A stretch of 64,000 nt of DNA from an uncultured bacterium (GTDB lineage: Bacteria; Nitrospirota; Thermodesulfovibrionia; Thermodesulfovibrionales; Dissulfurispiraceae). The position numbers and the translations under genes were made by a program. The DNA lies in NCBI GenBank assembly GCA_937949555.1, contig CALEDV010000048.1, forward strand, positions 17,141 to 81,140, read 5' to 3'. This document shows positions 52,679 through 63,166 of this stretch, in pieces; the stretch's first letter is position 1; the number at the start of each line of letters is the position of its first letter. The notes beneath the pieces are model-generated. The model had not been told where the DNA came from. It saw only the letters and a program-made list of their open reading frames with translations, and searched no databases.

Positions 52679-54034
52679 TTAGTCCTTTGTTATCTCATAC
52701 CTTCCATTTGGGTCAATCTTGATGTTGGCATTTAGGAATTTGACATTTTTGTATCCAAGCTCATTTGTCAGTATGCTGTGTGCGATGTCAGCCCTTGCGC
52801 CCGTGGAGCAGTGGATTACAATAGTCTTGTCCTTTGGTATCTCTGCTGCCTTTGCCTTTATATCCTGGGTGGGAATATTCTTGGCGCCTACAAGCATTCC
52901 TGACTCAGCCTCATCGGTGTCGCGGACATCAAGGATAAATACATTCTCAGGCTTACTCTCAGCAATCTTTTTAAACTCATCTAAGCTCATTTCGCCTGGT
53001 CTCGGCTTAGGCTCATAGACTATCTTTGTGGGCATATAGCCCTTTGCAACTTGTCCGCCCTCGCTTACCCACTGATCATAACCACCCTCAAGGACTCCAA
53101 TGTTTGTATAGTTGCCCCAGATGCTTATAATCTCATAGGCCTGTATTGCAGACTTTGTATCATAAGAGTAAAGCACCATAGGCGCCCTCTTGTCTTTAGG
53201 AAATTTATCAACTGCATGGGTAAGCTCGGTTATTGGTATTGAAACGGCGGTAGGTATGTGTCCCTTTTTTGCTTCACCAGAGGACCTTAGGTCCACAATA
53301 ACTGTTGGTATGTCTCTTTTAATCCTCTCTTTCAAACAGGGACTGCATACTATTGTAAGTTTACCTGCCTTTTTCCATGCTGGAAGTCCATCGATATAGG
53401 TTTTTACATTGGTATAACCTAATTTTTCCGCCTTACTGGCAGAAGCGGGTGAAAGCCTTCAGGTAGGTCCCTGACAATAAAATATGATAAGTTTGTTCTT
53501 ATCCTTTGGAAGCTTATCAATGTGCTTTTCAAACTCTGCATCGTAGATATTGATAGCTCCAGGTATTGCGCCCTCATAAAACCTTGCTGCAGGTCTTGAG
53601 TCAACAATTAAGGCGTCGCCCTTTTCTACATGTTCTGCTACAAACTCTGTTGAGGCAATCTTCTCTGGCGGCAGCTTAGCAGGTTGTTTAACAGAAACCT
53701 TCGTGGCATATAAATCATTGTCCTTCTTTGTAAAAAATACAGCTATTTCCTTATCCCTGGTAAGTTTGTTGAGTGGCTGTCCCCATCCCTCAACTTTGGT
53801 GTTGTCATCAAACTTAACTACCCACACAGCTCCTGTGTTCATCTGAATCGTCTCAGCCTTACCTGAAACAACTCCCACAGTGCCTCTCAATACACCAGGC
53901 TCAGCCTTATGGCACTGGGCGCAGGGTTTTGAGATAATAGGTCTCTTGTCATCAGCAAAAGAGTATGATGCCATTAAAAAAGTCATCATGGCTACCAAAC
54001 TTAGCGCTGAAACGAGCCTTCCGCTTTTCCTCAT
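52679..54034 (-). CDS. Periplasmic heme-motif + three-rhodanese-domain selenoprotein (UGA at 53461-53459)
   Basis: Track splits this into 203-aa and 218-aa ORFs in the same frame; bridging sequence FYCQGPT-U-RLSPASASKAEKLGYTNVKTYIDGLPAWKKAGKLTIVCSPCLKERIKRD... has no other stop; ATG 54034 with GGAGG. Confidence 0.85.
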
Positions 54035-54378
54035 CTGTTTCCTCCGTAAATTATGATAATCTTCTGTCAAAGACAGCGCATTTATGTTATATGCAAAAAA
54101 TATGCAAAATGCCTTCTTAAGGATAATCTTTAACTCAAAGTACAGACATTGTCAAATTCAAAATCCTCAATTGATGTCTAAAAAGATTAGCCAGATAGGA
54201 ACTTAAAATCAGAATAATCTCCATTCTACATCATGTTATATGCTCAGCAAACCTACTTGTTTTTATGCGCAAATCCCTTAGATTTCACATATTGTTAAAC
54301 AAACCTTCGGCACAGATTTGACATTATGTTTGTTTAATATTTAACATTTTGTTAATTTTGTGTTAAGGTGGAGGCAGC

Positions 54379-55734
54379 ATGAACAATCTGTTAAAGGACC
54401 ATAAGTTTCTAATGAGCCTTCTTGAGACTATGGCCGAGGGGCTAATGGTCGTAGATAAAGAAGGCAATGTAATCTATTTGAATCCTGCTGCTGAGAGGAT
54501 AACAGGGTACAGCAAAGAGGAGGTAATAGGTAAGCAATGCACTATCTTCAATACAAGTACCTGTGTGATTGCCACAAATACTGGCAAAGAAAAGAGATGC
54601 CCGCTCTTTTCAGAAGGTTGTATAAGTCACAGGAAGTGTGAGATCCAAAAAAAGGACGGCAGTATAGTGCATATACTGAAAAATGCGGTAGTACTTAAAG
54701 ACAACGCAGGCAACATAACGGCTGCTGTAGAGGTAATGACAGATGTAACATCACTATACATAAAAGATATGGAGATTGAAGGACTAAAGCAGGAGTTGAA
54801 CCAGTCCTACGGCTTTATGGGTCTTATTGGCACGAGCAAACCTATGAAGAAGCTTTTTGAACAAATAGAGAACGCAGCAAAGACCGATGCCCCGGTAATA
54901 ATATGCGGTCAGAGTGGCACAGGAAAAGAGCTTGTAGCAGAGGCAATACACAATCTGAGCGGTAGAAATAAAGGGCCCTTTGTAAAGATCAATTGTGCTG
55001 CCCTTAATGAGTTTCTCCTTGAGAGCGAGCTCTTTGGTCATGTCAAAGGGGCATTTACAGGCGCCTTAAAGGACAGACCTGGCAGGTTTGAGGCTGCCCA
55101 CAATGGAAGCATCTTCCTTGATGAGATTGGTGATATGCCTATGACTATGCAGGTAAAGCTTCTTAGGGTGTTGCAGGAAAAGGAGATAGAAAGGGTAGGA
55201 GATCACAGACCCATAAAGGTTAATACCCGAGTGATAACCGCAACCAATAAGGATCTGTGCGAACTCCTTGAGGCGGGCAAGTTCAGAGAGGACCTTTTTT
55301 ACCGCATTAACGTAGTGCCTATTCATACACCGCCCCTTAAAGAGAGAAAGGGCGATATACCCATGCTTTTGAATCATTTTCTAAAAAGACATTCCCTGTT
55401 AAATCAAAGACAGGTCTGCACTATAAGTCCTGCCGCAATGGACGCCTTTGAGTCCTATGACTGGCCAGGAAATGTCAGGCAGCTTATAAACGCCCTTGAG
55501 TACTCAATTATGACCGTAAAAGACGGGATAATAAAGATATCCGATCTGCCAGAGTATGTATTGTCAAACAAAACACATCACTATAAAGAGGACAGACAGA
55601 ACCTAAGAAGAGAGGTTATCATTGAGGCGCTCAACAAATATAGATGGAATAGGAGCCTAACAGCACGACACCTTGGCATAAGCAGGGTTACCCTTTGGAA
55701 GGCCATGCGGGAGATGGGCATAAGCAATATTTAG
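54379..55734 (+). CDS. PAS-containing sigma-54 activator
   Basis: PAS; GQSGTGKE; GAFTGA; Fis HTH. Confidence 0.92.
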   Translation: MNNLLKDHKFLMSLLETMAEGLMVVDKEGNVIYLNPAAERITGYSKEEVIGKQCTIFNTSTCVIATNTGKEKRCPLFSEGCISHRKCEIQKKDGSIVHILKNAVVLKDNAGNITAAVEVMTDVTSLYIKDMEIEGLKQELNQSYGFMGLIGTSKPMKKLFEQIENAAKTDAPVIICGQSGTGKELVAEAIHNLSGRNKGPFVKINCAALNEFLLESELFGHVKGAFTGALKDRPGRFEAAHNGSIFLDEIGDMPMTMQVKLLRVLQEKEIERVGDHRPIKVNTRVITATNKDLCELLEAGKFREDLFYRINVVPIHTPPLKERKGDIPMLLNHFLKRHSLLNQRQVCTISPAAMDAFESYDWPGNVRQLINALEYSIMTVKDGIIKISDLPEYVLSNKTHHYKEDRQNLRREVIIEALNKYRWNRSLTARHLGISRVTLWKAMREMGISNI

Positions 55735-55883
55735 AAATAAGGGGTATGACACTTATCAGTCTCTTTTGAGATATTGATGAGTAAGATATCATGTAATATT
55801 TCCAAATAAATCTCGTTATTCACCCTCAATCAGTAATAATTACCTATAATTACTCTTGATGCAATCGGTGTTTTCAATATATA

Positions 55884-55910
55884 TTAGCACTCATCAAAGG
55901 TGAGTGCTAA
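55884..55910 (+). promoter_or_regulatory. CIRCE element (HrcA operator)
   Basis: TTAGCACTC-N9-GAGTGCTAA exact. Confidence 0.97.
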
Positions 55911-55950
55911 TAGCGCTCTCGGTCAATAAATTAAAAAGGAGGAAAGACGA

Positions 55951-56214
55951 ATGAAGATCAGACCACTAAAAGATAGGGTAGTGGTAAAGTATTCAGAAGA
56001 GGAAGTGGAAAAGACAGCAGGCGGTATTATTGTGCCTGATGTGGCAAAGGAGAAACCCCAAAAGGGTTCTGTGGAGGCTGTAGGTTCTGAGGTCAAGGAG
56101 ATCAAGGTAGGCAACACAGTGCTTTTTGACAAATATTCAGGATCAAAGATTAAGATCAATGATGTGGAGCACCTCATCATCAAAGAAGAAGACATTCTTG
56201 GAATTATAGAATAA
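55951..56214 (+). CDS. groES: Co-chaperonin GroES
   Basis: [14 protein letters not shown]. Confidence 0.97.
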   Translation: MKIRPLKDRVVVKYSEEEVEKTAGGIIVPDVAKEKPQKGSVEAVGSEVKEIKVGNTVLFDKYSGSKIKINDVEHLIIKEEDILGIIE

Positions 56215-56235
56215 CAACAAGGAGGATACAAACCT

Positions 56236-57867
56236 ATGGCAGCAAAACAGTTACTTTTTGACGAGGCAGCTCGTCAGGCGATTCTAAAGGGCGTAAATGT
56301 TCTTACTGATGCAGTAAAGGCAACCCTTGGTCCAAGGGGTCGAAATGTAATAATCGACAGAAAATTTGGCTCCCCAAACATTACTAAGGACGGTGTAACA
56401 GTAGCAAAGGAGATAGAACTTAAGGACCCCTATGAGAATATGGGCGCCCAACTACTCAGGGAGGTTGCATCAAAGACCTCAGACATAGCTGGAGACGGAA
56501 CTACAACAGCTACGGTGCTTGCCCAGGCCATTTATAAAGAGGGCATGAAATACGTAACCGCTGGAGCAAATGCCATTGACATCAAGAGGGGCATTGACAA
56601 GTCGGTGGAGGTAGTAATTGAAGAGCTTAAAAAGATGTCAAAGCCCGTTGCCGAAAAGAAAGAGATTGCGCAGGTCGGGACAATATCAGCTAACAATGAC
56701 TCTACTATCGGTGAATTAATCGCAGATGCCATGGATAAGGTTGGTAAAGACGGAGTGATAACCGTTGAAGAAGCCAAGAGCATGGCAACAAACCTTAGGG
56801 TGGTTGAGGGTATGCAGTTTGATAGGGGCTATATATCACCTTACTTCATAACTGACCCTGACAGAATGGAGTGCGTACTTGAAAACGCCTTTATACTTAT
56901 CCACGACAAAAAGATCTCCAGCATGAAGGACCTGCTGCCTATATTAGAACAGGTAGCAAAAATGGGTAAGCCCATGCTTATAATATCCGAGGAAGTAGAG
57001 GGTGAAGCCCTTGCCACATTGGTAGTAAACAAACTCAGAGGAACCTTACAGATTGCTGCAGTAAAGGCACCAGGTTTTGGCGACAGAAGAAAGGCAATGC
57101 TTGAGGATATAGCAATCCTTACAAAAGGCACCGTTATATCAGAGGATATTGGATTGAAGCTTGAGAATGTGAAAATCTCTGACCTCGGACAGGCAAAGAA
57201 GATAACCATTGACAAGGAGAATACTACTATAGTTGAAGGTGCTGGCGATCATGCTGCAATACAGGGCAGGGTTAAACAGATTAAGGCTCAGATTGATGAG
57301 ACCACCTCTGACTATGATAGAGAAAAACTACAGGAGAGGCTTGCCAAATTAGTTGGTGGTGTTGCCGTTATTAATGTAGGCGCAGCCACAGAGGCAGAGA
57401 TGAAGGAAAAGAAGGCACGGGTTGAAGACGCCCTTCATGCCACACGGGCAGCAGTAGAAGAAGGCATCGTGCCTGGTGGAGGAGTTGCCCTTGTGAGATG
57501 CATAAAGGCACTTGATAAGCTTAAATTAGAGCATGATATGCAGATAGGTGTTTCCATTGTCAAAAAGGCACTTGAGGAGCCTATCAAGCAGATAATAAAC
57601 AATGCAGGGCTTGAGAGTGCAATAATAGTGGAGAAGGTAAAGGAGCATAAGGATGTAAATTACGGATATGATGCCTACAAAGAAGAATTTACAGATATGC
57701 TCAAGTCTGGGATTATAGACCCTACAAAGGTGGCAAGGACAGCCCTTCAGAATGCAGCTTCGGTATCAGGTCTCATGCTTACCACTGAGGTAATGATCAC
57801 TGAACTGCCAGAGGATGAAAAGAAGATGCCTCCAATGCCTCATGGCGGCATGGGCGATATGTATTAA
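56236..57867 (+). CDS. groEL: Chaperonin GroEL
   Basis: Full-length GroEL, C-terminal GGMGDMY. Confidence 0.98.
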   Translation: MAAKQLLFDEAARQAILKGVNVLTDAVKATLGPRGRNVIIDRKFGSPNITKDGVTVAKEIELKDPYENMGAQLLREVASKTSDIAGDGTTTATVLAQAIYKEGMKYVTAGANAIDIKRGIDKSVEVVIEELKKMSKPVAEKKEIAQVGTISANNDSTIGELIADAMDKVGKDGVITVEEAKSMATNLRVVEGMQFDRGYISPYFITDPDRMECVLENAFILIHDKKISSMKDLLPILEQVAKMGKPMLIISEEVEGEALATLVVNKLRGTLQIAAVKAPGFGDRRKAMLEDIAILTKGTVISEDIGLKLENVKISDLGQAKKITIDKENTTIVEGAGDHAAIQGRVKQIKAQIDETTSDYDREKLQERLAKLVGGVAVINVGAATEAEMKEKKARVEDALHATRAAVEEGIVPGGGVALVRCIKALDKLKLEHDMQIGVSIVKKALEEPIKQIINNAGLESAIIVEKVKEHKDVNYGYDAYKEEFTDMLKSGIIDPTKVARTALQNAASVSGLMLTTEVMITELPEDEKKMPPMPHGGMGDMY

Positions 57868-57890
57868 TCTAACAAAAAGTCTATACAAAA

Positions 57891-57926
57891 AAGAGACAGG
57901 GCATAAAAACCCTGTCTCTTTTTTTG
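57891..57926 (+). terminator. Intrinsic terminator of groESL
   Basis: AAGAGACAGGG-cataaaaa-CCCTGTCTCTT + T run. Confidence 0.85.
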
Positions 57927-57960
57927 TTGGATTTTTAAAAACCCTGTTTTCTTGAAAATA

Positions 57961-58656
57961 TCACAGGGGGCTGTTCTTATGATTCCATCTTTGCTGCCCC
58001 TCTGCATGACCTTGGTTATGGTTGTTGCTTCTTTGAATATCCCTCGGTCTTTCAACTTCATAGGTTGAATTATTGACAGGCGGTGGCAGAATAATCACCC
58101 TCCCATTAGTCTGTCTGTTGTTGTTTCTGTCAAACCTCTGAGTTGGGGGCATCTCTCGGTAATAGACCCTGTTTTCCTGCCTATTAGGGCGATAATACCT
58201 GTATTCCTGATGATTAGCCTGTGCCTGCCATCCTCGTCTATACCAATCGTATTTGTGCCAATGCCTTGTATAACCCCAATCCTTCCAGTTTCTCTCGAAG
58301 TCGCAATAGCTTATACGAACAAGGGATACTGTCTGATATTGTGGATAAAGAGTTGGCATTGTTAATACAAAGGTTGGCACCATAGAGGGGTAAACAACAA
58401 CCCACGGTCCCTCATAGAAAGTTGCCCTGAACCAGTTGCCCCTATAATGACGGTACCAGTAGCCAGAATGAAAATATAAGCCAGAGACCTCAGGAATAAT
58501 ATAGACATAATCATAGTTGCCAGGTATTACGGTCATCTCAGGAGGTGATGCAAAAACCATTGGCGGAGGGGTATTTATACTTATATCTATATCTATATTT
58601 GAAGCAAGCACCCCCGAAGGAATAAGACATAGGATTAACAATATTGCCTGTAGCAT
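57961..58656 (-). CDS. Secreted Tyr/Arg/Trp-rich hypothetical protein
   Basis: Signal peptide; aromatic YWYRHYRGNWFRA pattern. Confidence 0.6.
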   Translation of the reverse strand: MLQAILLILCLIPSGVLASNIDIDISINTPPPMVFASPPEMTVIPGNYDYVYIIPEVSGLYFHSGYWYRHYRGNWFRATFYEGPWVVVYPSMVPTFVLTMPTLYPQYQTVSLVRISYCDFERNWKDWGYTRHWHKYDWYRRGWQAQANHQEYRYYRPNRQENRVYYREMPPTQRFDRNNNRQTNGRVIILPPPVNNSTYEVERPRDIQRSNNHNQGHAEGQQRWNHKNSPL

Positions 58657-59504
58657 GTTTAAAACCTCCTTATGGTTAATTGAAATGCCTTAACAGACAA
58701 GGTCCGTTATTTAACAAATTGAGCAATTTCAATGCCATATATATAAGATGCTGAAATCAAAAATCTAATAAGGCATTTAACAAAGTTGCAATCTGGCTAA
58801 GTGTGATTCTGTTGCCTTTTTGAGGATTATATTTCCCTATTTGAGAAATTAAAAATTTTATATAAATTTGATTCATCTCCAAAGGGAACAAGATAGCCTT
58901 ACGATTTTAGACAGATGTCATTCCCCGACTTGCTCGGGGAATCCAGTCTATGTTCTGGATCATCCGGTCAAGCCGACCAATGACAGTTTTTAGAAAGGCT
59001 CTAAGGGGGTTTTCCCTTAACAAAGGGGGAATTTACACAGGGGGGAATTTACAGGTAGGCAAAATGAGCTTGGCACTAGACCCTTGGTTTTTTGCTTTTA
59101 TGGACATACCTCTATCTTACTGTATCTTTCTCCCCGTTCTTTCTTAACCTTACAGCAGGAGGTGTTGCTACACCCACTGTCTGAAATACCTTGCCTGTGT
59201 CTCCCTTTAATTGTCCTAGGAAAAGCCCTTGCCTGTCTTTAAGTGAATCTCTTTGACATCTTTAAGCTCCTTTATCACATCGGCAACCCTATATTTACAT
59301 CGCTAACATGTCCCTTTTCATAGGAGGCAATGATTACCAGTTTCTCAAAAAACCTCATCCCTAAAGGCAAAAGGCTATCAGGACTTCCCAATTCCAACAA
59401 AATATAGCATAGAGCGCAAAGGACACCGGAACAACAAACAAACAACTTCAGAAGCAGCAAAACCAATAGACCTCTGGTAGAAGTATCAGGGGTCCTTGGT
59501 TTGC

Positions 59505-59921
59505 TTACTCGCCAATTATCTTAACAAGGACTCTCTTTCTGCGCCTGCCATCAAACTCACCATAAAATACCTGCTCCCAGGTGCCTAAATCTAACTTGCC
59601 CTCTGTTATTGCCACCACTACCTCTCTTCCCATAATCTGTCGCTTTAAATGGGCATCAGCATTGTCCTCACCTACATTGTGACGATACTGATTCACAGGT
59701 TCATGGGGAGCAAGTCTTTCAAGCCATACCTCATAATCGTGATGCAATCCCGATTCATCATCATTGATAAATACCGATGCAGTAATGTGCATAGCATTAA
59801 TAAGTGCAAGACCTTCCCTGATACCACTTTCACGGAGGCACTCAATCACCTGTGGTGTGATATTGATAAATGCCCTTCTTGTTGGAATATTAAACCAAAG
59901 TTCCTTACGATAGCTCTTCAT
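59505..59921 (-). CDS. YjbQ/UPF0047 family protein
   Basis: [33 protein letters not shown]. Confidence 0.9.
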   Translation of the reverse strand: MKSYRKELWFNIPTRRAFINITPQVIECLRESGIREGLALINAMHITASVFINDDESGLHHDYEVWLERLAPHEPVNQYRHNVGEDNADAHLKRQIMGREVVVAITEGKLDLGTWEQVFYGEFDGRRRKRVLVKIIGE

Positions 59922-60343
59922 AGATTCACCTTTATATTTTGTTGCTGTTTATGAGCACATTAATTATAACCTAAATATAGAGATTAGCACTTAAACCCCT
60001 CCCCATTATCAGGACAGAAAAATGGGCTGTATCTGCTGGATTAGCCTGTGATACTGTCTAAGGGGCGACAGTAGGGGCAGGGCTTGCCCCTGCCTTTTTT
60101 TCTTCCGCGGGTATGACAGGATTTACAAGTGATTACCTTTGCCTATCATTCCCCTGTAAATGGGAATCCAGAAGACTAAAGAATATAGATTCCTGCCTTC
60201 GCAGGTATGACAGGGCCAATGATGGTAGATCCAATGGCCAACTGCTTTTTAGGGCTATAAAACCATAAGGGCAATAGGCAATCCTTTTATTTTTCACCTT
60301 TTCTTTGATACAATCTTTCTAAGAACACAGGCAAAGGGGGGAT

Positions 60344-60997
60344 ATGAAAGTGGGTAAGGCCTCAGAGATATCCTGGCAGGAGTTAAAGGAGATGATCTTT
60401 GCATTGAAGGAGCAAGGTGCAGAGACGGACAGGCGTTTTCAAGAGACGGACAGACGTTTTCAAGAGACGGACCGTCTTATCAGGGAACTAAGAGAAGACA
60501 ACAAAGAGACAGACAGGCGTTTTAAGGAGACAGACCGTCAGCTCAAAAGGCTTGGGGAGCAGATAGGGGGCATAGGGGATAAGTTTGGGTATTTTGCCGA
60601 GGGCATGGCCTTGCCATCGATGGAGAAGATACTAAGGAGGCAATTTAAGGTAACCAGCATAACACCCCGAGTAAGGGTTCGCAAGAATGGTACAGAGCAG
60701 GAGTATGATGTAATAGGATGGAGCAATAAAGAGGGAGAGGATGTATTGGTGGTAGTGGAGGTAAAGAGCAGGGTAAAGGCAGAGGCAATAGGACAGCTAA
60801 AGGGGCAGATAGAGGGATTGTTTGAGTATCTACCAGAGCATAGGGGGAGAAAGAGGGTGGGGATACTTGCTGGGGTTGACTGGGATACTGGGGTGCAGGA
60901 GAGGGCGCAGGCAGAGGGATTGTATACGGCGGTAATAAGGGATGATGTATTTAAGCTAACCGTGCCGAAGGGCTTTAGGCCTCGGGTGTGGTCCTAA
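60344..60997 (+). CDS. DUF3782-like protein: coiled-coil repeats + PD-(D/E)XK-like nuclease domain
   Basis: Tandem ETDRRFQ repeats; EYDVIGW...VVVEVKSRV. Confidence 0.75.
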   Translation: MKVGKASEISWQELKEMIFALKEQGAETDRRFQETDRRFQETDRLIRELREDNKETDRRFKETDRQLKRLGEQIGGIGDKFGYFAEGMALPSMEKILRRQFKVTSITPRVRVRKNGTEQEYDVIGWSNKEGEDVLVVVEVKSRVKAEAIGQLKGQIEGLFEYLPEHRGRKRVGILAGVDWDTGVQERAQAEGLYTAVIRDDVFKLTVPKGFRPRVWS

Positions 60998-61035
60998 GCA
61001 ATAAATAAGGGCAATAAAAAAGGGGACACAATAAA

Positions 61036-61100
61036 AAAGGGGACAGGCTACTTTTTCTATTTAGTAAGATGAAAGGGCTAAAAAGTAGCCTGTCCCCTTT
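61036..61100. repeat. Long perfect inverted repeat (REP-like hairpin), 21-bp arms
   Basis: AAAGGGGACAGGCTACTTTTT ... AAAAAGTAGCCTGTCCCCTTT. Confidence 0.85.
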
Positions 61101-61232
61101 CAGAGCCCTTCGTTGATTGCACAAGTCCTATCGCCAAATTCAGGAATATACATAAGGAAATTTGAGATTTATATATAGTGTATCATCTAACCTGAAGCCC
61201 TTTTTGGCTCTGGTAGCCCACAAAATAAAGAG

Positions 61233-61267
61233 AGGGCTTGCCTTGGGTTGATCCTCTGGCAAGCCCT
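61233..61267 (-). terminator. Terminator downstream of 61300-61632
   Basis: AGGGCTTGCC...GGCAAGCCCT. Confidence 0.6.
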
Positions 61268-61299
61268 TTATTGAGAGAGTAGATAGTTTAGATTATTGA

Positions 61300-61632
61300 T
61301 TACTTGATATTTACAGCCTGTGCCTCTGTAGCAGTGACCTCCTTGGCCTTCTTCATGGCCTCAAGGGCATACCCTGCTGCCCATCCCATTACACCTGCAC
61401 CAAATATGAATGCCACTGCTGATACCATCACCCCTGTTAACATCGACACTGCCACCAATATCCTCGCCATTATTGTGCCAGCCATCGCTACACCAAATAT
61501 GGACTCCGCAATCTTTAAGCCTATAAACCCACCAATAAATGACCCAGGTAAGAGCCCCACAAGGGCAAAGAGTATTATCCCTGCACCTGTCCCTACATAA
61601 AGTCCCTTCTTCGCATAGTCCGTTGTCTTCAT
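61300..61632 (-). CDS. Small membrane protein, paralog 1
   Basis: Paralogous to 61667-61987 (KKGLYVGTGAGIILFALVGLLPGSFIGG). Confidence 0.65.
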   Translation of the reverse strand: MKTTDYAKKGLYVGTGAGIILFALVGLLPGSFIGGFIGLKIAESIFGVAMAGTIMARILVAVSMLTGVMVSAVAFIFGAGVMGWAAGYALEAMKKAKEVTATEAQAVNIK

Positions 61633-61666
61633 CTTTACTTCCTCCTTTTTGTATTTATTCGATTTA

Positions 61667-61987
61667 TTACTTGGCCTCTATTGTGGCCTCTCTTAGCCTC
61701 TTTGACCTTATTACACTTATTACATGCCCTACCATCTGTCCTATTGCCCCAGCCCCTGCGGTAAATACCATGGCCGATACCATCACCCCAAGCACCATTG
61801 ATACGCCCACTATTATCCTTGGCATAAGTGTGTTATCAAGGGGTGTGCCAAATAAGAACCCTGCAACACTCAACCCTGTTACGCCTCCTAAGAATGAACC
61901 GGGCAGTAAGCCAACAAGGGTAAAAAGTGCTAAACCTACAGCGCTACCAATGTAAAGCCCTCTTTTTTCTGTGTTTATGTCTTTCAT
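61667..61987 (-). CDS. Small membrane protein, paralog 2
   Basis: EKRGLYIGSAVGLALFTLVGLLPGSFLGG; SD upstream. Confidence 0.65.
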   Translation of the reverse strand: MKDINTEKRGLYIGSAVGLALFTLVGLLPGSFLGGVTGLSVAGFLFGTPLDNTLMPRIIVGVSMVLGVMVSAMVFTAGAGAIGQMVGHVISVIRSKRLREATIEAK

Positions 61988-62137
61988 CTCAATTCCCTCC
62001 TTTTTGTTTTTGATGTCTATAAATAAGCATGAACTGTGCCAATTTGTAACTATCTGTTTTTAATCACTTATCATCTGGATAGGTCTTGCAGATATGCAAA
62101 GGACCGAAAAGATTAATGCAGTAATGCTGGAAGCAGT

Positions 62138-62721
62138 GGGGTCAGGTCTTGAATCATCAGTTTTTAAGTTCAAAATCCCTTAATGCCTTGCTTATGTAAT
62201 TTAGTCCGAGATATTTTGCAACCTTTTTTAGTGCAAAGACCATTGCCTTATGTATTTGTCTATTCCTCATCTCCCTGTCCTTAGTACCCTCTTTGTTAAG
62301 CATCTCATCTATATTCGGCCTGCTTACATGTCTTTGGAATGTTTGAACCTTTGGTATGTCTTCTCTCTCTGATAATAACTCCCTGAAATATTCAGTAAAT
62401 CCTTCACTCCCAAGCAGGATCTGCCCCCCCTGCCCCCCTATGTAGATTGATCCTTCAATGGACTCCCTTATACAAATCCAGCCCTTACAAAAGCCCTATA
62501 ATCCTCCTTTGCCCTCTTACTTATACCTCCAAATTGGCTAAGTATCCATTCAACTGTTAAACACTGGGGCACACCCTTAATGTCCGCTGTGCTAAGATAG
62601 CTGCCCCATACCTTGAGGTGTTAAATGGTCTATTGCCCCTATATATTCTATCCTTAATGGCCTTGCCCTTTGGATTAACAACTAAATCAGTATGTTGCCT
62701 TATATTTCAAGACCTGACCCC
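62138..62721 (-). pseudogene. REP-associated tyrosine (Y1) transposase remnant with flanking GGGGTCAGGTCTTGAA inverted repeats
   Basis: Minus translation ...GGQILLGSEGFTEYFRELLSEREDIPKVQTFQRHVSRPNIDEMLNKEGTKDREMRNRQIHKAMVFALKKVAKYLGLNYISKALRDFELKN*; upstream part frameshifted. Confidence 0.75.
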
Positions 62722-62840
62722 TCCCCTACCTTTAAATAGCTCTTCCTCGGATGTACCACGCATCAAGCATAGTAATGCCGGTGGCTATGACCCATAAGGG
62801 GAGAAAAGGAACAGGCTGCCTTTTAATTGATTTGTCCCCC

Positions 62841-62871
62841 ATAAGTGGTGCATAATATATACAGCACTTAT
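62841..62871 (+). promoter_or_regulatory. Inverted-repeat operator/promoter of TA operon
   Basis: ATAAGTG...CACTTAT flanking CATAATATATAC. Confidence 0.55.
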
Positions 62872-62887
62872 GAAGGGAGGTTTTAAA

Positions 62888-63166
62888 ATGTCCGTTGCTG
62901 AAAAAAGAACGCAGGTATATTTCCCGATAGAGTTGTATAAGAAGGTAGAAAAAAGGGCTAAAAAGGAATCCAGGTCTTCTGCTGCGATTATCAGGGAGGC
63001 TGTTGCACAGTATCTTGAGAAAGAAGAAAAGAAAGAAATTGACTGGGAGAATGATCCGATATTTAAACTGGCGGGAATTATGAAAAGCGGCGTTGGAGAT
63101 CTTTCAGTGAATCATGATTATTACCTGTATGGAATGAAAAAGAAGAAAGTTGTTAAAAAGCAGTGA
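62888..63166 (+). CDS. Ribbon-helix-helix (CopG-type) antitoxin
   Basis: RTQVYFPIELYKKVEKRAKKESRSSAAIIREAVAQYL; ATG 62888 with GGGAGG. Confidence 0.85.
   Translation: MSVAEKRTQVYFPIELYKKVEKRAKKESRSSAAIIREAVAQYLEKEEKKEIDWENDPIFKLAGIMKSGVGDLSVNHDYYLYGMKKKKVVKKQ

Noticed and set aside
54290-54378. Possible sigma-54 -24/-12 promoter (CGGCACAGATTTGAC) before the sigma-54 activator gene
   Set aside because: The GC doublet at -12 is not present at the required spacing.
57864-58061. 65-aa minus ORF over the groEL terminator
   Set aside because: Overlaps an obvious terminator hairpin and the 3' end of another ORF.
58915-60215. TCATTCCCCGACTTGCTCGGGGAATCCAG and similar short inverted repeats
   Set aside because: Look like common dispersed intergenic hairpin repeats; too degenerate here for a specific claim, and not CRISPR (no regular spacers).
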